Origin: Fontibacillus puldeungensis
Lineage (GTDB): Bacteria; Bacillota; Bacilli; Paenibacillales; Paenibacillaceae
DNA length: 64,000 nt
Direction of reading: 5' to 3'
Assembly: GCF_042678945.1 (NCBI RefSeq)
Contig: NZ_JBHTLM010000012.1
Location: forward strand, 62,001-126,000
This document shows, one piece after another, positions 26,102 to 34,784 of this stretch (position 1 is the stretch's first letter; each line of letters begins with the position of its first letter). The translations under genes were made by a program, and so were the position numbers. The notes beneath the pieces were generated by a model. It searched no databases and was not told where the DNA came from. It saw only the letters and a list, made by a program, of their open reading frames with translations.

Positions 26102-27381
26102 TGGAATGGGTTCAGATTATTTCTAATCTACTAACAAATAACATACGGATTTTTCTGTGCCTCTTTCTGGTTGCAGAGCTTTTGAAACTTCCTAGAATTC
26201 AACGAAACGCTGCGGGTCTTTCTTTAGGCGTAGCAGCCGTAATCACAGTTCTTACGCTTTTGCCGCTTTCACAGTTCTATCTGACGGGGATTGAGATTGT
26301 TGCGTTAATGGCAATAGCCCACTATTTGTTCCATGAAGAAACAAGAATGTGTTTATTCTTGATTTTCTTTTATGAAATAAGCGTTGCTCTCTGGGATTTC
26401 CTGATCTCGGCGGGGTTAGGCATGATCTTTCAGTCCGAGCGATTTGTTGACAGTACGACAAGCGAATATATGATAGCCATTTGGATTGTCCGTTTATTCA
26501 TGATCGGGATTGCAACATACATAGTCAAAAAGCGAAACACTGTAGTACATCCCTCTTTCCGGTTAGCAGCCATTATTGCACTTTTGGGTATGTTCGGGGT
26601 AATTGCACTCTCCGAGCAAAATGTCATTTCACTAAACGATGACCAGCTTACATCATGGACTATTCTATCGCTTATGACGGTGTTAGCCGTTTTGTTGTTC
26701 AACCTAAACCGCAAATATGAGATGGAAAAAGAAATCGCCCAGTTAAAAGAGGAACAGGCTGCATTGTTGGAACGAAATTATGAAGCACTACGCGATGTCT
26801 ATTCAACCCATGCCAAGCTGTTCCACGATCTTCACAATCATGTTGAAATCATGTATCGCTATCTTACACAAGGAAAAGCCGCTGAGGCTACCCAATATTT
26901 GGAGGCCTTACGGACTCCTATTCGAGAAATTACCCAAACCGTTTGGACGGGTGAGGAGGCGGTAGATTATCTAATCAACAGCAAAATAGCTCTTGCGGCA
27001 CAGTCACATATTGAAGTGAAAGCCAATATTGAGTTTCCCCGCCACACGAATATTCGCAGTACGGATTTAGTAGCTATTTTGGGAAACCTGTTGGACAATG
27101 CCCTTGAAGCCGCCGAAAATGCCAATGGTGATTTACGCTTTATCTCTTTGACTATACGGCGCATTAACGAAATGCTGGTTATAAAGGTTGAAAACGGTTA
27201 TCGTACAGCACCCGTTACGAAGGACGGAAAATTGCAGACTTCTAAATCAGACAAAGAATTGCATGGATGGGGATTGAAAAGTGCCTGTGCTGCTGTGGAA
27301 CGCTACGATGGAACCGTTGAAATATCTTATGAGAAGAACATATTCCGCGTCGTTACGACTTTGTCCTATAACACGATATAA
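26098..27381 (+). CDS. GHKL sensor histidine kinase (AgrC-like)
   Basis: 427 residues from ATG 26098, which overlaps the regulator's TGA. Six to seven membrane helices fill residues 1-205, then a coiled coil (EMEKEIAQLKEEQAALLERN). The phospho-His243 lies in LFHDLHNHVEIMYRYL, the AgrC/CitA-type box. The GHKL ATPase domain follows: LVAILGNLLDNALEAAENA and a degenerate G box, HGWGLKSACAAVERYDG. It partners the preceding LytTR regulator. No AgrD-like peptide or AgrB protease gene is seen nearby, so the ligand may be the substrate of the downstream ABC system. Confidence 0.93.
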   Translation: MMEWVQIISNLLTNNIRIFLCLFLVAELLKLPRIQRNAAGLSLGVAAVITVLTLLPLSQFYLTGIEIVALMAIAHYLFHEETRMCLFLIFFYEISVALWDFLISAGLGMIFQSERFVDSTTSEYMIAIWIVRLFMIGIATYIVKKRNTVVHPSFRLAAIIALLGMFGVIALSEQNVISLNDDQLTSWTILSLMTVLAVLLFNLNRKYEMEKEIAQLKEEQAALLERNYEALRDVYSTHAKLFHDLHNHVEIMYRYLTQGKAAEATQYLEALRTPIREITQTVWTGEEAVDYLINSKIALAAQSHIEVKANIEFPRHTNIRSTDLVAILGNLLDNALEAAENANGDLRFISLTIRRINEMLVIKVENGYRTAPVTKDGKLQTSKSDKELHGWGLKSACAAVERYDGTVEISYEKNIFRVVTTLSYNTI

Positions 27382-27401
27382 AACCGATTAGCTCTTGATA
27401 G

Positions 27402-27439
27402 AAACGGTAGATTGCCTTGATGGTGATCTGCCGTTTTTT
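27402..27439 (+). terminator. Terminator after the GHKL kinase
   Basis: AAACGGTAGAT pairs with ATCTGCCGTTT (one G-U pair) across a 13-base loop, then a T6 run. It separates the two-component genes from the ABC genes, which therefore need their own promoter in 27440-27549. Confidence 0.75.
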
Positions 27440-27549
27440 CATGGACAAAAACCTACCAATGATGGACTTTTCCGTGTGGTTTGCAATTTTACTATATGCT
27501 ATTTCTGTAACAAGAAACGTTACTAAAAATCTTGATTTGAGGTGTTATC

Positions 27550-27720
27550 ATGCGTCACTTTTATTTTCGTTTGATTATCGGTATCGTCTGGCTGATCGCA
27601 GCGATCTTTAGTGTTGTAAACGGCAATTTCCCGTTTGCCGCCCTGTATGTCGTTTTGGGGATTGTATTCCTGTACTCGGCCAACTCCATTTGGAAAAAGG
27701 AAAAAGGCAACCGGAGGTAA
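27550..27720 (+). CDS. Small two-helix membrane protein, 56 aa
   Basis: 56 residues, MRHFYFRLIIGIVWLIAAIF onward, ending in the basic tail WKKEKGNRR. Two hydrophobic helices (about 6-24 and 28-46) are joined by GNFPF. A GAGGTG site lies 6 bases before the ATG. Its last codons contain the GGAGGT ribosome site of the ABC ATPase gene that starts 3 bases later, so it is co-translated with the transporter. It may be a small subunit or chaperone of that transporter. I know no name for it. Confidence 0.7.
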   Translation: MRHFYFRLIIGIVWLIAAIFSVVNGNFPFAALYVVLGIVFLYSANSIWKKEKGNRR

Positions 27721-27723
27721 CGT

Positions 27724-28434
27724 ATGGACCGCTCGAAATTACTTGTCATCAAGAATCTGTGTGCGTGGTACACGCAGGATAAACCAGTTCTTGCCGATTT
27801 CTCCATTACATTGGGAACCAATGAAGTCGTTGGACTGATTGGGCTAAACGGCGCGGGAAAGACAACTTTCATCAAAACGCTATCAGGCTTGATTGATAGT
27901 TTCATTTTAGAAACCGCCCTTTGGAATGGTGCCCCCTTCTCTTTCCGGGATAAAGCTTTCAAGCTAAACCGCTACACTGTATTTGCGGAAGATCACTCCT
28001 TTCGGTATTTTACTTTTCGGGAGTATTTTTCGTATGTGGCGGCGTCTTATGGGAAAAAGCAACGAGATGCTTCCGAGCTGGTACAAGGCTTCCATTTTGA
28101 AGAATACACCGATGTTCTTTTGAAAGAGTTGTCAACCGGCAATTTGAAAAAAGCATATTTGATTACAGCCTTTGCCTTACGCCCAAAGCTACTGCTTCTC
28201 GACGAGCCGGTGAACGGCCTTGATTTCCAGAGCACCGAATATCTCTACAAGCTCATGGAAGGCTACAAAAAGTACGGAACCATTTTGTTTTCCTCTCATA
28301 TTCTCGAAAGCATCTGCTTAACTTCTGATCGAGTGATCGTGCTGGAACACGGGAAAATCAAGAGAGCATTTACCGGCAAAGAAATAGGCACCGAAAAGAT
28401 CCGGGAGGTGCTTGCAACTGATGGGAACCGTTAA
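27724..28434 (+). CDS. ABC transporter ATP-binding protein
   Basis: 236 residues, a lone nucleotide-binding domain. Walker A is GLNGAGKT (40-47) and Walker B LLLLDEP, with the switch His in LFSSHILES. The signature motif is degenerate: LSTGN at 136-140 instead of LSGGQ, followed by LKKAYLITAF. This weakened form is common in DrrA-like and bacteriocin-type exporters. It overlaps the permease gene by 14 bases and follows a 56-residue membrane protein, forming a transporter operon probably under the LytTR system. The substrate is unknown. Confidence 0.93.
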   Translation: MDRSKLLVIKNLCAWYTQDKPVLADFSITLGTNEVVGLIGLNGAGKTTFIKTLSGLIDSFILETALWNGAPFSFRDKAFKLNRYTVFAEDHSFRYFTFREYFSYVAASYGKKQRDASELVQGFHFEEYTDVLLKELSTGNLKKAYLITAFALRPKLLLLDEPVNGLDFQSTEYLYKLMEGYKKYGTILFSSHILESICLTSDRVIVLEHGKIKRAFTGKEIGTEKIREVLATDGNR

Positions 28435-29635
28435 AGCAATTTCCAAACAACTGCTGGGTGCACAATATGAGCGCATTACAAAGAGCCTGTTGGCCTGCCT
28501 GATTCTGTTCTTTGCCCTTTTTGCCGCAGAGATCAGAATACCGGTTGCCCCGTTTATTCTTTTCCTGACCGCAACGGTCTTTACAGCGGGCGTCATGTGG
28601 CAGACATTAAGCTCATCGCAAAATGCCGAAAGCATGATGGGACTATTCATGCTTCCCTTTGAAAACAAGGAACTGACGTTTTCCTATACCGTGGCTTTTA
28701 GCGGGTATACGTTGATTACAAAATCATCTTGGGTGCTCGCGCTCTTTTTTGCAGTTGGGAACTGGAGCATCCTGCAAGTGCTGGTCGCGTTGCTCTGTGC
28801 CTGTAACGGCTGTATGATGGCAACGGTATGGTATTCCATGATGGGGCAAAAGAGGATACTGCCTGCCTTCCTGTGGGAGACTGGCATCATACTTTCGATT
28901 TTCTATGTGCAGCAGCTTCCGGTACTCTTTTGTATCGTGTTTATCAGCTTGGGGCTATCTGTGCTGTATCTCCGTTCAGTCAATGCCTATACATTTTACC
29001 GGCCTGTGTCAGCAAAAGCCCTTGTTAAACATTCCGGGAAAACCGGGAGCGTCTTTATCTATTTGCTGCGGTATTTAATAACAAATAAGAATTACCTGAT
29101 AAATACCTTTGGCTTATGGGGAATCGCCTGCTTTTTGCCGTTGCTTCTTGGGCAATTCGAGGGGTTAAACATCATGCCGCTGGGCTTTGCCATTCTATGC
29201 CTAAATACGCCGATTTGTATTCTTCTGTCATGCGATCCCGGAACGGAACAAGCTATCCGGGTGCTGCCCGGACAGGCTATTCGTTTTGGCAGCCGGTATT
29301 GCCTTTTTATCTTTCTTGTCCACATGACCACCAGCACCGTCTATCTGTTTAGTTGGCAATTTCAATATGGCGGGATCAGCGGCATGGATGTTTTAATGGC
29401 GGTACTGTTTGCCCTTCAGAGTGCGGTTCTATCTGTTCTGCTGGAATGGCTGCGCCCGATCCGTCATTGGAAAGTCGAAAATGATCTGTGGCACCATCCA
29501 CGAAAATATGTTGTTCCGCTGTTGATGATGCTCGTTGCAGCCTTTATCAGCACATGGCCGTTTATGGTTTGGATTTGGCTTTGTGTTTTGCTGATTGAAA
29601 TTTTGAGTTTTCTGCTAATAGCGAGGAGGATATAG
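28421..29635 (+). CDS. ABC transporter permease, multi-helix membrane protein
   Basis: 404 residues from ATG 28421, ten bases after a GGGAGGTG site; a TTG at 28412 is too close to that site. About 10-11 hydrophobic helices spread over the whole length, with few long soluble loops. I do not recognise a named family. Position directly after the ATPase, with overlapping reading frames, marks it as the transmembrane partner. It may export a peptide or confer resistance to one, as is frequent for LytTR-linked ABC pairs; that is inference. Confidence 0.8.
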   Translation: MGTVKAISKQLLGAQYERITKSLLACLILFFALFAAEIRIPVAPFILFLTATVFTAGVMWQTLSSSQNAESMMGLFMLPFENKELTFSYTVAFSGYTLITKSSWVLALFFAVGNWSILQVLVALLCACNGCMMATVWYSMMGQKRILPAFLWETGIILSIFYVQQLPVLFCIVFISLGLSVLYLRSVNAYTFYRPVSAKALVKHSGKTGSVFIYLLRYLITNKNYLINTFGLWGIACFLPLLLGQFEGLNIMPLGFAILCLNTPICILLSCDPGTEQAIRVLPGQAIRFGSRYCLFIFLVHMTTSTVYLFSWQFQYGGISGMDVLMAVLFALQSAVLSVLLEWLRPIRHWKVENDLWHHPRKYVVPLLMMLVAAFISTWPFMVWIWLCVLLIEILSFLLIARRI

Positions 29636-29637
29636 CC

Positions 29638-29742
29638 ATGAAAAACACAAAATGCTGCCCCAAATGCAGCTCTCACCATATTGTGCGGGTGCCGAACAAC
29701 CAGAACCGTCACGCGAGTGGGAACAATATTTACACTTCGTGA
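29638..29742 (+). pseudogene. Truncated zinc-ribbon protein remnant
   Basis: A frame of 34 residues with a strong GAGGAGG site: MKNTKCCPKCSSHHIVRVPN and on to GNNIYTS, then TGA. It has one CxxC pair of a zinc ribbon but lacks the second pair and the C-terminal half I expect for this kind of small zinc-ribbon protein. Downstream, a shifted frame reads RDKIKHTFG for a few codons, suggesting a frameshift or deletion before the convergent LuxR gene. It could be a functional mini-protein, but a decayed gene is more likely. Confidence 0.55.
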
Positions 29743-29774
29743 CAAGATCAAGCACACTTTCGGATAACAAGGCG

Positions 29775-32384
29775 TTAACCCTGCAGCTTCTGTCCGCGTT
29801 TTATCGCCTCTACCCGATTTTTGGCCTGCAGCTTGCTATAAATGTGGTTAATGTGGGCCTTTAAGGTTCCCATGCCGATTCCAAGCGCCTTCACGATTGC
29901 GGGGTTATCCAAACCTTCCTCCATATAGTGAAAAATCAAGTGCTCTCGCGGTGTCAGCAGCTTTTCTAAAGAGTCTCCGCTTGGCAGAGGCAGAGCTCCG
30001 AAAGCCCCACCAAAGCTGGATAAAATCCTACGCACATATTGCAGTGAAGGCGTGCTCCGGTCTCGGAGATTCCCTTTTTGCCGCTGCCCCACATATTCTT
30101 TAAGCAGCTCGGCGACGCTCTTTCCTTTATCCACAAAAATTCGGATGTAATCATCCGGTTCCGCATACGTCAGCGCTTCCTCCAACCCCAGCAGCGCTTG
30201 CTGCGGCTTGCCTTCCCGCTGGAGCATCATGGCCTGCAAAATTTGAATATCCAGTGCCACCATCGGACGGTGATTTTTTACAGCTAATTGAAACAGTCTT
30301 TTCGACAGTGCCCATGCCTCCTGGCCTTGGCCGATCTCCATCAGCACTCTGACGAGAAAAACGTAAACATATAGCTGAAAAACTGAAATCGGATCATCCG
30401 CATGGACTTGGTAGCGTTCCTTCCACTCCATCGCAGCAGATACGTCGCCTGCATCCAGCCGCAGCGCGGCAAGCTCCGCATCCAGAATAATAGGCGCTTC
30501 GCTGGCACCATCCAAGGATGCTCGCCGATACGCCTGCTCCAGCCATTTTTCCGCCTCGGCTATGTCTTGTCTGGCCCGGCTGATTCTTGCCAAGAACAAA
30601 CTAGCAGGAACATACACCTTTTCCGGCTGAAAATGCGACTGGCTATAGCCGTGCAAGCCCAGCTTCAAGTAACGTTCCGCTAATTCCAGCTCGTCGCGCT
30701 CATACAACAACTCGCCGTAGCAGACGACTACCGAATCCTCCAGTCCCATCTGCTTCATGAAGTCGATCATATTTTGGAAAAAAGTATCCGAAAGCCCTCG
30801 GGGCAGATGTTCGCCCCGCTTGCCGTTATAGGACCTGTAGATGGACGGTGCCAGCGGCATTTGAGGAGATGCGAAAATCAGGTCCGTTCCGTTCGGACTG
30901 TACTTAAGCGAGAGCTGAATGTACTCCAAACCCTTAATCATATCCATATCGTACTGGGTTGCCTTGAAATTCCTTATATAATACAAATAGCCTAAGTACC
31001 GGTTCTTTTCATCCAAACTCCAGCTTAAAGATGCTGCCTCAAAATGCCGCTCTGCCATGATTAAATGCCGCTCTGCCAAATCCACCTCCTGCCCCCACAG
31101 TAAAGAAAATGTGTATGAAAAATATAAATAAGGGTGCTGCTGAAGCAACTCCGTGGGTATAACCGACAGCCATACTCTCATCGTGGAAAATTCTCGACGG
31201 ATCATCAGGCTCCTCATCTGCTCAAGTAGGCGAATGGCCTGGTTATATTCGGCTCCTGCCAGATAGTAATCCACCGCCTCTTCAAGAAGCTGCTGCTTTT
31301 CGCACCAAATAGCCGCCGCCTCATACAGTTCATATAGCTTGTCCGGGTCGCGCCGCTGCTGCTCCCGCAGGAGAAATTCGCCGAACAAATGATGGAATCG
31401 ATACCATTCGCGTTGATCATCCTGCGGGATGAGAAACAAATTCAAATGAAGCAATTCCTCCAGCTTGTCCGCCCCATGTTCGCCAGCAACCGCTTCGCAG
31501 AGTGGGCTGTTCATTCGCTGCAAAATGGACACATCGAGCAAAAATTGGCGCGTCGCTTCATCCAGTGCTGCAAACACTTCTTCAAATAGATACCGCTCGA
31601 CACCTTCATGGGCAAGAGACGTGCCGGAGGGGATTTGCCAAGCATCCATCCACATCTCATCTCGATCTCGCGCAGTCAGGGAAATTAACCTGAGGCCGGT
31701 TACCCAACCCTCCGTTTGTTCGGAAATCCGCTCTATCGCCTCTCGGGTCAGTTCTTTTTTTCCATCCATCCGAAAAAACTCAATAATTTCCTGCCGATTG
31801 AAGCATAGTTGCTCGGCGCAAATTTCCTGAATCCAGTTTCGACTGATCCAGCGAGCTCTCACAAATCCGTTCATCGTCCGGCTGCCAAAATAAAGGTGCA
31901 GATGGGAAGGCAAATACTCAAGAAAATAGGAAACCGATGCGATAATATCAGCATCGTGAATGACATGCCAGTCATCCAATACGAGAACGAGCGGCTTATC
32001 CAATCGGCTAAGCTCGTTAAGCAATGTAATAATGTAAGACTCGTAATGACCAGGGCTAAGCGTAGTGGCGGCCGCCTGGATATGATCGGACAAACCTCCC
32101 TGTGCTAGCGCAATCGCCTCCGTCATGTATGACCAAAACCGAATCAGGTCGTTATCCTTTTCATCCAGCGATAACCATCCGGCAGGAACGTGTAGCTGAC
32201 TGACCCACTCGCTAAGCAGCGTTGTTTTCCCGTAACCGGCTGGCGCTGTAACAAAGGTAGCCCTAAAGCTTAATCCGTCATGAAGTCCAGCCAGAAGCCG
32301 GGGGCGGGGCACGGAGGGGGCCAGCGACTGGGGCCTTTTTAATTTACTGAGCAGCAGGAATTGTCTATCATTGATCTCCGGCAT
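29775..32384 (-). CDS. MalT-like LuxR-family ATP-dependent transcriptional regulator
   Basis: 869 residues from ATG 32384, which has AAAGGAGGG upstream. It is a STAND-type regulator: an N-terminal NTPase with Walker A APAGYGKTTL (about 47-56) and LVLVLDDWHVI as Walker B, then a winged-helix region, a long TPR-like middle (about 350-750), and a C-terminal LuxR helix-turn-helix (LTPREHLIFHYMEEGLDNPAIVKALGIGMGTLKAHINHIYSKL). Such proteins activate catabolic operons when bound to ATP and a sugar or other inducer. No obvious target lies adjacent; it is convergent with the ABC cluster and downstream of the helicase operon's terminator. Confidence 0.93.
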   Translation of the reverse strand: MPEINDRQFLLLSKLKRPQSLAPSVPRPRLLAGLHDGLSFRATFVTAPAGYGKTTLLSEWVSQLHVPAGWLSLDEKDNDLIRFWSYMTEAIALAQGGLSDHIQAAATTLSPGHYESYIITLLNELSRLDKPLVLVLDDWHVIHDADIIASVSYFLEYLPSHLHLYFGSRTMNGFVRARWISRNWIQEICAEQLCFNRQEIIEFFRMDGKKELTREAIERISEQTEGWVTGLRLISLTARDRDEMWMDAWQIPSGTSLAHEGVERYLFEEVFAALDEATRQFLLDVSILQRMNSPLCEAVAGEHGADKLEELLHLNLFLIPQDDQREWYRFHHLFGEFLLREQQRRDPDKLYELYEAAAIWCEKQQLLEEAVDYYLAGAEYNQAIRLLEQMRSLMIRREFSTMRVWLSVIPTELLQQHPYLYFSYTFSLLWGQEVDLAERHLIMAERHFEAASLSWSLDEKNRYLGYLYYIRNFKATQYDMDMIKGLEYIQLSLKYSPNGTDLIFASPQMPLAPSIYRSYNGKRGEHLPRGLSDTFFQNMIDFMKQMGLEDSVVVCYGELLYERDELELAERYLKLGLHGYSQSHFQPEKVYVPASLFLARISRARQDIAEAEKWLEQAYRRASLDGASEAPIILDAELAALRLDAGDVSAAMEWKERYQVHADDPISVFQLYVYVFLVRVLMEIGQGQEAWALSKRLFQLAVKNHRPMVALDIQILQAMMLQREGKPQQALLGLEEALTYAEPDDYIRIFVDKGKSVAELLKEYVGQRQKGNLRDRSTPSLQYVRRILSSFGGAFGALPLPSGDSLEKLLTPREHLIFHYMEEGLDNPAIVKALGIGMGTLKAHINHIYSKLQAKNRVEAIKRGQKLQG

Positions 32385-32432
32385 CACTATCCCTCCTTTA
32401 GGTTGAATCACATAACCGCAATTCTATTAAAA

Positions 32433-32462
32433 AGAGCCCTGCTAGTATATAGCGGAGCTCTC
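32433..32462 (-). terminator. Terminator of the TerB/ATPase/helicase operon
   Basis: On the minus strand: AGAGCTCCGCTA, short loop, TAGCAGGGCTCT, then TTTTT. It lies 130 bases past the helicase stop and before the MalT-like gene. Confidence 0.8.
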
Positions 32463-32591
32463 TTTGTAAGTTTACTAGCTTTTGTTAGTTGAACAATCCT
32501 ACGATGGCGGCTGCGCCTTGACCTAATTCCTCCAACATTATACATCCTATTTTTAATTATCAAAAGATTTGTTTTTTATGCCCATAACCAT

Positions 32592-34784
32592 TCATGACAT
32601 TAATGTTCCGTTTAGGCCTTCTCGGAGGCCTCTTAAATCAAGTCCATCCGCAGCAAAGGCTAAGCGCACGAGCTCGGGCGAAACAAACTCGTCGTATTTG
32701 CCAAGGTACGGAGCCTCATCCGGCGCCAGCAGCTGCTCCTCGGTGCTGTGTTGGCATTCCCAGATCATGTCGCGCACCAGGCTTCCAGCATCGCACTTTC
32801 CGGACACAATCATGTAGTAAGGTTCCATCGGTACGACCGATCTTAAGCCAAGCCGTTCGGAAAGATTATGCTTAAGCAGTCGCTCCAAGGTGCGGAATTG
32901 CTTGCTGCCCACCCAAGGCAAAACAAACATCGAGTCCCCGCCTGCCGGAAGGACGATTTGCTTGGTCAGCCCGGTCTCTCTCGCTAACCGCCGCGCTCGC
33001 TCCAGCCGATTCACCGCCTGCGGAGACAGATACGGATAAATCGTTTGCTCCGCGAGAACCTCACGCATCTTCTGGACGACTAGCGTATGAATGTCTCCTC
33101 CAGCTCCGAGCCACAGCGTATCCACTTTGCCAATCGCCGCTTTGACATAGACCGCCTTATGCTTTGTGTCCACCTCCGTGACCTTCCACAGCTTGCCGGC
33201 GAGCGTAAAGCAGTAACCTGGAGGCGGAACCGTAGTGATCGAGCCGATTTCCTCCGAGCCGTTGTAAACAGAATGCTCCTCATCATCTTGAAACACGGCA
33301 TAAAACCGGAAATTGTTAATGATCTTCTCTCCGGTTAAACCGACGATCAACGTCTTCTCTTCCGTCCACTGCACGTGATCGGTCTGCAGAAGGTAGTTCA
33401 GAAACAGCTTATACTGCTCAGGTGTAACCTCGCGAAAAGAAGGCAGCGACAGCACCGATTGAGCAAGCTCTGCCGGTTCGGCTTCCCCCATGCTTTTCAG
33501 AATGCTCATCGTTTGGTGGTACATCGTACCGATCGGCATTTTTCGGATATCCACCGGCTCAATCCACTTGTGCCGTACATACAGCTCGATCACCGCGATC
33601 GCTCGCAGCAAGGTCCACGGCATTCTGGCTGGAAGCGGAGCGTCCTCGTCCTCTTCCTCCTGGACGACGAACAGCATCTCGGACGCCGCATCATCCCGTC
33701 GGCCGGAGCGTCCCATGCGCTGCACAAAGCTGGATGCACTGTACGGAGCGCCAAGCTGCACCACCCTCTCCAGCTCCCCAAGGTCGATACCAAGCTCCAA
33801 GGTGAGCGTAGCGGCAGACACGGCCGGACCAACGCCGGTCTTCATCGCACTCTCCGCCTGCTCCCGCAGCATGGCCGAAATGCTGCCATGATGGACATAA
33901 AACACATCCGGCTGATGCCGCCGCGCCGCGATTCTTCTCATTTCCAGCGTCGTGATCTCCGCGTCCGTCCGACTGTTAGTGAAGATGAGTGCTTTTTTTA
34001 TATGCGTGCTGTCGTAAATAAACTCATAAAATGCTTTACGTGCATTTTGCAGTTGCTCAGCCTGCTCTTCGTCCCGGGCATCGGGAAACGAAAAATGCTC
34101 CACTCGCAGCCGCAGCTTCCGCCCGCCTGGCGATGTAACGACCTCGACCAGCTCCGAGCTTCCGGCGCCAAGCCAAGCGCTTGCTGACGCATAATCACTG
34201 AGCGTCGCGGACAGTCCGACTCTTCTTGGCTTCGCCCCTGTCATCCGCTCGATCCGGGCGATCTGGCTCAGCACCTGAATCCCCCGATCCGCGCCCATAA
34301 ATGCGTGAACCTCATCGATGATGATGTACCGCAGATCTTGGAACAAGGCAGGTATCGCATTTGGCCGGTTCATCAGCAGCCCTTCCAGCGATTCTGGGGT
34401 AATCTGCAAAATCCCGGAAGGATTTCGCACTAGCTTGTTTTTCTCCGCCTGGGGAACATCGCCGTGCCAGTGCCAAACCGGAATGTGCGATTCACGCAGC
34501 AAATCCTTCAGTCTCTCAAACTGATCGTTAATCAGCGCCTTAAGCGGCCCGATATACAAAATGCCTACGGATTTGGACGGCCGCTCATGCAGCTCGGTCA
34601 ACGCTGGAAAAAAAGCCGCCTCCGTCTTCCCGGAAGCTGTCCCGGAAGCGATTAGTAAATGATGCGTCGTCTCGAAACAAATGCGGCAGGCATCCACCTG
34701 AACGGATCGCAGCGTATCCCATTTGCGCTTATAGATAAACTCCTGAATAAACGGTGCCAGCCTGTAAAAAGGGTTCGTACTCAT
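32592..34784 (-). CDS. Lhr/BrxHI-like DEAD/H-box superfamily 2 helicase
   Basis: 730 residues. RecA domain 1 has Walker A GTASGKT (48-54), TPES (motif Ib region), DEVH (157-160) and SAT (192-194). RecA domain 2 has ALIFTNSRTDAE, then LELGIDLGELERVVQLGAPYSASSFVQRMGRSGRRDD (motifs V and VI). The C-terminal ~300 residues resemble the winged-helix and beta-barrel part of Lhr-type helicases. It probably unwinds or translocates on nucleic acid using ATP. Its ATG overlaps the ATPase stop by ATGA, so production is coupled. BrxHI of some BREX types is the nearest named relative by architecture. It is the last gene of the three-gene cassette. Confidence 0.9.
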   Translation of the reverse strand: MSTNPFYRLAPFIQEFIYKRKWDTLRSVQVDACRICFETTHHLLIASGTASGKTEAAFFPALTELHERPSKSVGILYIGPLKALINDQFERLKDLLRESHIPVWHWHGDVPQAEKNKLVRNPSGILQITPESLEGLLMNRPNAIPALFQDLRYIIIDEVHAFMGADRGIQVLSQIARIERMTGAKPRRVGLSATLSDYASASAWLGAGSSELVEVVTSPGGRKLRLRVEHFSFPDARDEEQAEQLQNARKAFYEFIYDSTHIKKALIFTNSRTDAEITTLEMRRIAARRHQPDVFYVHHGSISAMLREQAESAMKTGVGPAVSAATLTLELGIDLGELERVVQLGAPYSASSFVQRMGRSGRRDDAASEMLFVVQEEEDEDAPLPARMPWTLLRAIAVIELYVRHKWIEPVDIRKMPIGTMYHQTMSILKSMGEAEPAELAQSVLSLPSFREVTPEQYKLFLNYLLQTDHVQWTEEKTLIVGLTGEKIINNFRFYAVFQDDEEHSVYNGSEEIGSITTVPPPGYCFTLAGKLWKVTEVDTKHKAVYVKAAIGKVDTLWLGAGGDIHTLVVQKMREVLAEQTIYPYLSPQAVNRLERARRLARETGLTKQIVLPAGGDSMFVLPWVGSKQFRTLERLLKHNLSERLGLRSVVPMEPYYMIVSGKCDAGSLVRDMIWECQHSTEEQLLAPDEAPYLGKYDEFVSPELVRLAFAADGLDLRGLREGLNGTLMS

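Noticed and set aside
33375..34187. A 270-codon open frame opposite the helicase gene
   Set aside because: Antisense to helicase motifs, low-complexity composition, no ribosome site.
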